Shown here: in pieces, positions 5,820 through 7,195 of the stretch
Numbering within the stretch: position 1 is the first letter of the stretch
Layout of the letters: each line of letters begins with the position of its first letter
Assembly (NCBI GenBank): GCA_027457225.1
Contig: DAIDTL010000053.1
Location: forward strand, 1 to 7,195
DNA: 7,195 bases
Source of the DNA: Ferrovaceae bacterium
Lineage (GTDB): Bacteria > Pseudomonadota > Gammaproteobacteria > Burkholderiales > Ferrovaceae
Direction of reading: 5' to 3'
Made by a program: the position numbers and the translations under genes
The notes under the pieces: model-generated
The model's input: the letters and a program-made list of their open reading frames with translations, nothing else
Told to the model about the DNA's origin: nothing
The model's database searches: none

Positions 5820-6200
5820 ATGCAACGGACAATGCTTAAAGCCAAGCTTCATCGAGTGACCGTAACCCAATCAGAGTTGGGTTACGAAGGTTCATGTGCC
5901 ATTGACGAAGATCTGTTGGATGCCGCCGACATTCGTGAATACCAGCAAATTGACATTTACAATGTCAACAACGGCAATCGCTTTACCACTTACGCCATTC
6001 GGGGACAGCGTGGTTCCGGAATGATTTCGGTCAACGGCGCAGCTGCCCGAAAAGCACAAGTCGGAGATATCCTGATCATTGCAATTTATGCCTCCTACAC
6101 TGAAGCAGAGCTCGAAACCTTCGAACCCCGACTTGTCTATGTGGATGCCAATAACCGCATCAAACGCCAGGGATTCAGGATTCCGTTGCAATCGGTCTGA
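5820..6200 (+). CDS. panD: Aspartate 1-decarboxylase (pyruvoyl-dependent)
   Basis: The 126-residue proenzyme matches E. coli PanD (126 residues) almost without gaps. It decarboxylates L-aspartate to beta-alanine for pantothenate and CoA synthesis, in the cytoplasm. The self-cleavage site YEGSCAIDEDLLDAA places the Gly24-Ser25 bond exactly as in E. coli; S25 becomes the pyruvoyl group. Other expected residues are K9, H11, Y22, R54, T57 and Y58, and the later RGSGMISVNGAAARKAQVGD block. The MQRTML start aligns with the E. coli MIRTML start, and AAAGGG lies 3 bases before the ATG. It is divergent from nadC and ends 6 bases before the stop of the opposing etfA, leaving no room for a terminator between them. 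Other pantothenate genes (panB, panC) are not in the window. Confidence 0.97.
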   Translation: MQRTMLKAKLHRVTVTQSELGYEGSCAIDEDLLDAADIREYQQIDIYNVNNGNRFTTYAIRGQRGSGMISVNGAAARKAQVGDILIIAIYASYTEAELETFEPRLVYVDANNRIKRQGFRIPLQSV

Positions 6201-6206
6201 TACAAC

Positions 6207-7139
6207 CTATAACGCCGCCGTTAGCTCCGGCACTACCTGATTGAGATCCCCCACCAAGCCGTAGTCAGCCACTGCAAATATGGGCGCATCAGGATCCTTG
6301 TTGATGGCAACGATCACCCGGGACTCTTTCATTCCTGCCAGGTGTTGAATGGCGCCTGAAATGCCCACCGCAATGTAAAGATCCGGCGCCACGACTTTCC
6401 CCGTCTGGCCAACCTGATAATCATTTGGTACATACCCCGAGTCCACCGCGGCTCTCGAAGCCCCTAGTGCCGCATTCAACTTGTCTGCCAAAGGCTCCAG
6501 TAACTCACGGTAACGCTCTGCACTTCCCAAACCTCTTCCTCCAGAAACCACTATGCGTGCTGCTTCCAGTTCAGGGCGGCTTAGGATGTTGAGCCTAAGA
6601 TCCGTTCGGTGCGACAACCCGGAATCGGTCATACCCGTCACCAATTCCAATCGGGCCGTGCCGCCTGTTTCAGCCACGGCCTGGAAAGCGGTGGTTCGCA
6701 CGGTGATAACCTTGATGGGGTCCACGGAGCGCACGGTAGCCCAAACGCTGCCAGCATAAACGGGCCGAGTAAAGGTGTCGGGCGAATCGACTCGAATGAT
6801 ATCGGAAATTTGCGCCACATCCAGTTTAGCCGCGAGCCGTGGCATCCAGTTCTTGCCAATGGCGCTGGCAGCGCTAAGCAGATGGGTGTACCCGCGCGCC
6901 AGGCGCAGCACCAGGTCTGTCATGTTCTCGGCACCGGCGCTGGCCAGAGCTTCTCCTTGTGCCAGCTTGACACAGGTGACTCCTGGCAGCGTGCGTGCAG
7001 CCTCAGCAACCGCGCTGCAACCCTGTCCAGCAACCAACACATGAACTTCACCACCGATGGCTTGGGCCGCTGTCAATACATGACGTGTTGCAGCTTTAAG
7101 ATGCTGGTTATCGTGTTCGGCAACAACGAGAATGGTCAT
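6207..7139 (-). CDS. etfA: Electron transfer flavoprotein, alpha subunit
   Basis: A 310-residue alpha subunit of the heterodimeric FAD/AMP flavoprotein that takes electrons from acyl-CoA and related dehydrogenases and passes them to the membrane quinone oxidoreductase. The N-terminal domain starts MTILVVAEHDNQHLKAAT. The C-terminal FAD domain carries SGGRGLGS (199-206), ASRAAVDSGYVPND (227-240), QVGQTGK (242-248), GISGAIQH (259-266), INKDPDAPIF (279-288) and ADYGLVGDL (291-299), all standard. I chose the ATG at 7137-7139 over the in-frame TTG at 7143-7145 because GAGGA (7147-7151) lies 7 bases before it and the encoded N-terminus matches the family. It follows etfB in the same operon after 10 bases. 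These motifs suit the ordinary beta-oxidation type; nothing marks it as an electron-bifurcating form. Confidence 0.97.
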   Translation of the reverse strand: MTILVVAEHDNQHLKAATRHVLTAAQAIGGEVHVLVAGQGCSAVAEAARTLPGVTCVKLAQGEALASAGAENMTDLVLRLARGYTHLLSAASAIGKNWMPRLAAKLDVAQISDIIRVDSPDTFTRPVYAGSVWATVRSVDPIKVITVRTTAFQAVAETGGTARLELVTGMTDSGLSHRTDLRLNILSRPELEAARIVVSGGRGLGSAERYRELLEPLADKLNAALGASRAAVDSGYVPNDYQVGQTGKVVAPDLYIAVGISGAIQHLAGMKESRVIVAINKDPDAPIFAVADYGLVGDLNQVVPELTAAL

Positions 7140-7146
7140 GAACAAG

Positions 7147-7151
7147 TCCTC
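7147..7151 (-). promoter_or_regulatory. etfA ribosome binding site overlapping the etfB stop
   Basis: On the minus strand GAGGA overlaps the last two bases of the etfB TGA (7150-7152) and lies 7 bases before the etfA ATG. It decides the etfA start and implies tight coupling of the two subunits. Confidence 0.7.
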
Positions 7152-7195
7152 AAATTACTTTGGCTTCGTTTTTCAGTTTGTCCAGCAGTTGGGCC
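7150..7195 (-). CDS. etfB: Electron transfer flavoprotein, beta subunit, C-terminal end (partial)
   Basis: Only the final 14 residues are in the window: AQLLDKLKNEAKVI and a TGA stop. The DKLKNEAKVI ending is characteristic of EtfB, and the position directly upstream of etfA is the usual etfB-etfA order. EtfB binds AMP and holds the docking loop for partner dehydrogenases. The rest of the gene lies beyond the right edge. Confidence 0.88.
   Translation of the reverse strand, partial: AQLLDKLKNEAKVI

Noticed and set aside
6201..6206. A bidirectional terminator between panD and etfA
   Set aside because: The gap is 6 bases and no hairpin with a T-run is seen around it.

Overview
The window looks like chromosomal DNA from a proteobacterium, most likely a betaproteobacterium. 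This rests on the style of the PanD, NadA and EtfA proteins and on the etfB-etfA pair whose EtfB tail reads KLKNEAKVI. It is an inference from protein style; no phylogeny was run. Base composition is moderately GC-rich by eye. Genes are packed tightly: no stretch above about 170 bases lacks a gene. I see no mobile element, CRISPR array, tRNA or rRNA.

Layout, left to right. The 3' end of rfbA/rmlA (dTDP-glucose synthesis) runs in on the plus strand and its stop overlaps the stop of an oppositely oriented OmpR/PhoB-type response regulator. A 169-base divergent intergenic region (911-1079) with several repeats separates the regulator from nadB (L-aspartate oxidase, plus strand), which has no ATG or GTG start available. 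nadB converges, with an 8-base gap, on a three-gene minus-strand operon, nadC > nadA > predicted outer-membrane beta-barrel gene. nadC and nadA overlap by 8 bases and the barrel gene begins 4 bases after nadA. A second divergent region (5665-5819) contains a perfect 15-bp palindrome in front of nadC and a plausible promoter for panD (plus strand). panD converges on etfA, which follows the 3' end of etfB (minus strand); etfB continues past the window edge.

Functional picture. NadB, NadA and NadC together make nicotinate mononucleotide from aspartate, so the complete de novo NAD branch is here, split over two facing transcription units. PanD takes the same substrate, aspartate, towards beta-alanine, pantothenate and CoA. 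EtfAB is a flavoprotein electron carrier. The core enzymes are ordinary and confidently identified. The parts worth a second look are the unrecognised beta-barrel gene fused onto the nad operon, the operator-like repeats in the two divergent regions, and the missing conventional nadB start. I did not find convincing evidence of an entirely new biological system.
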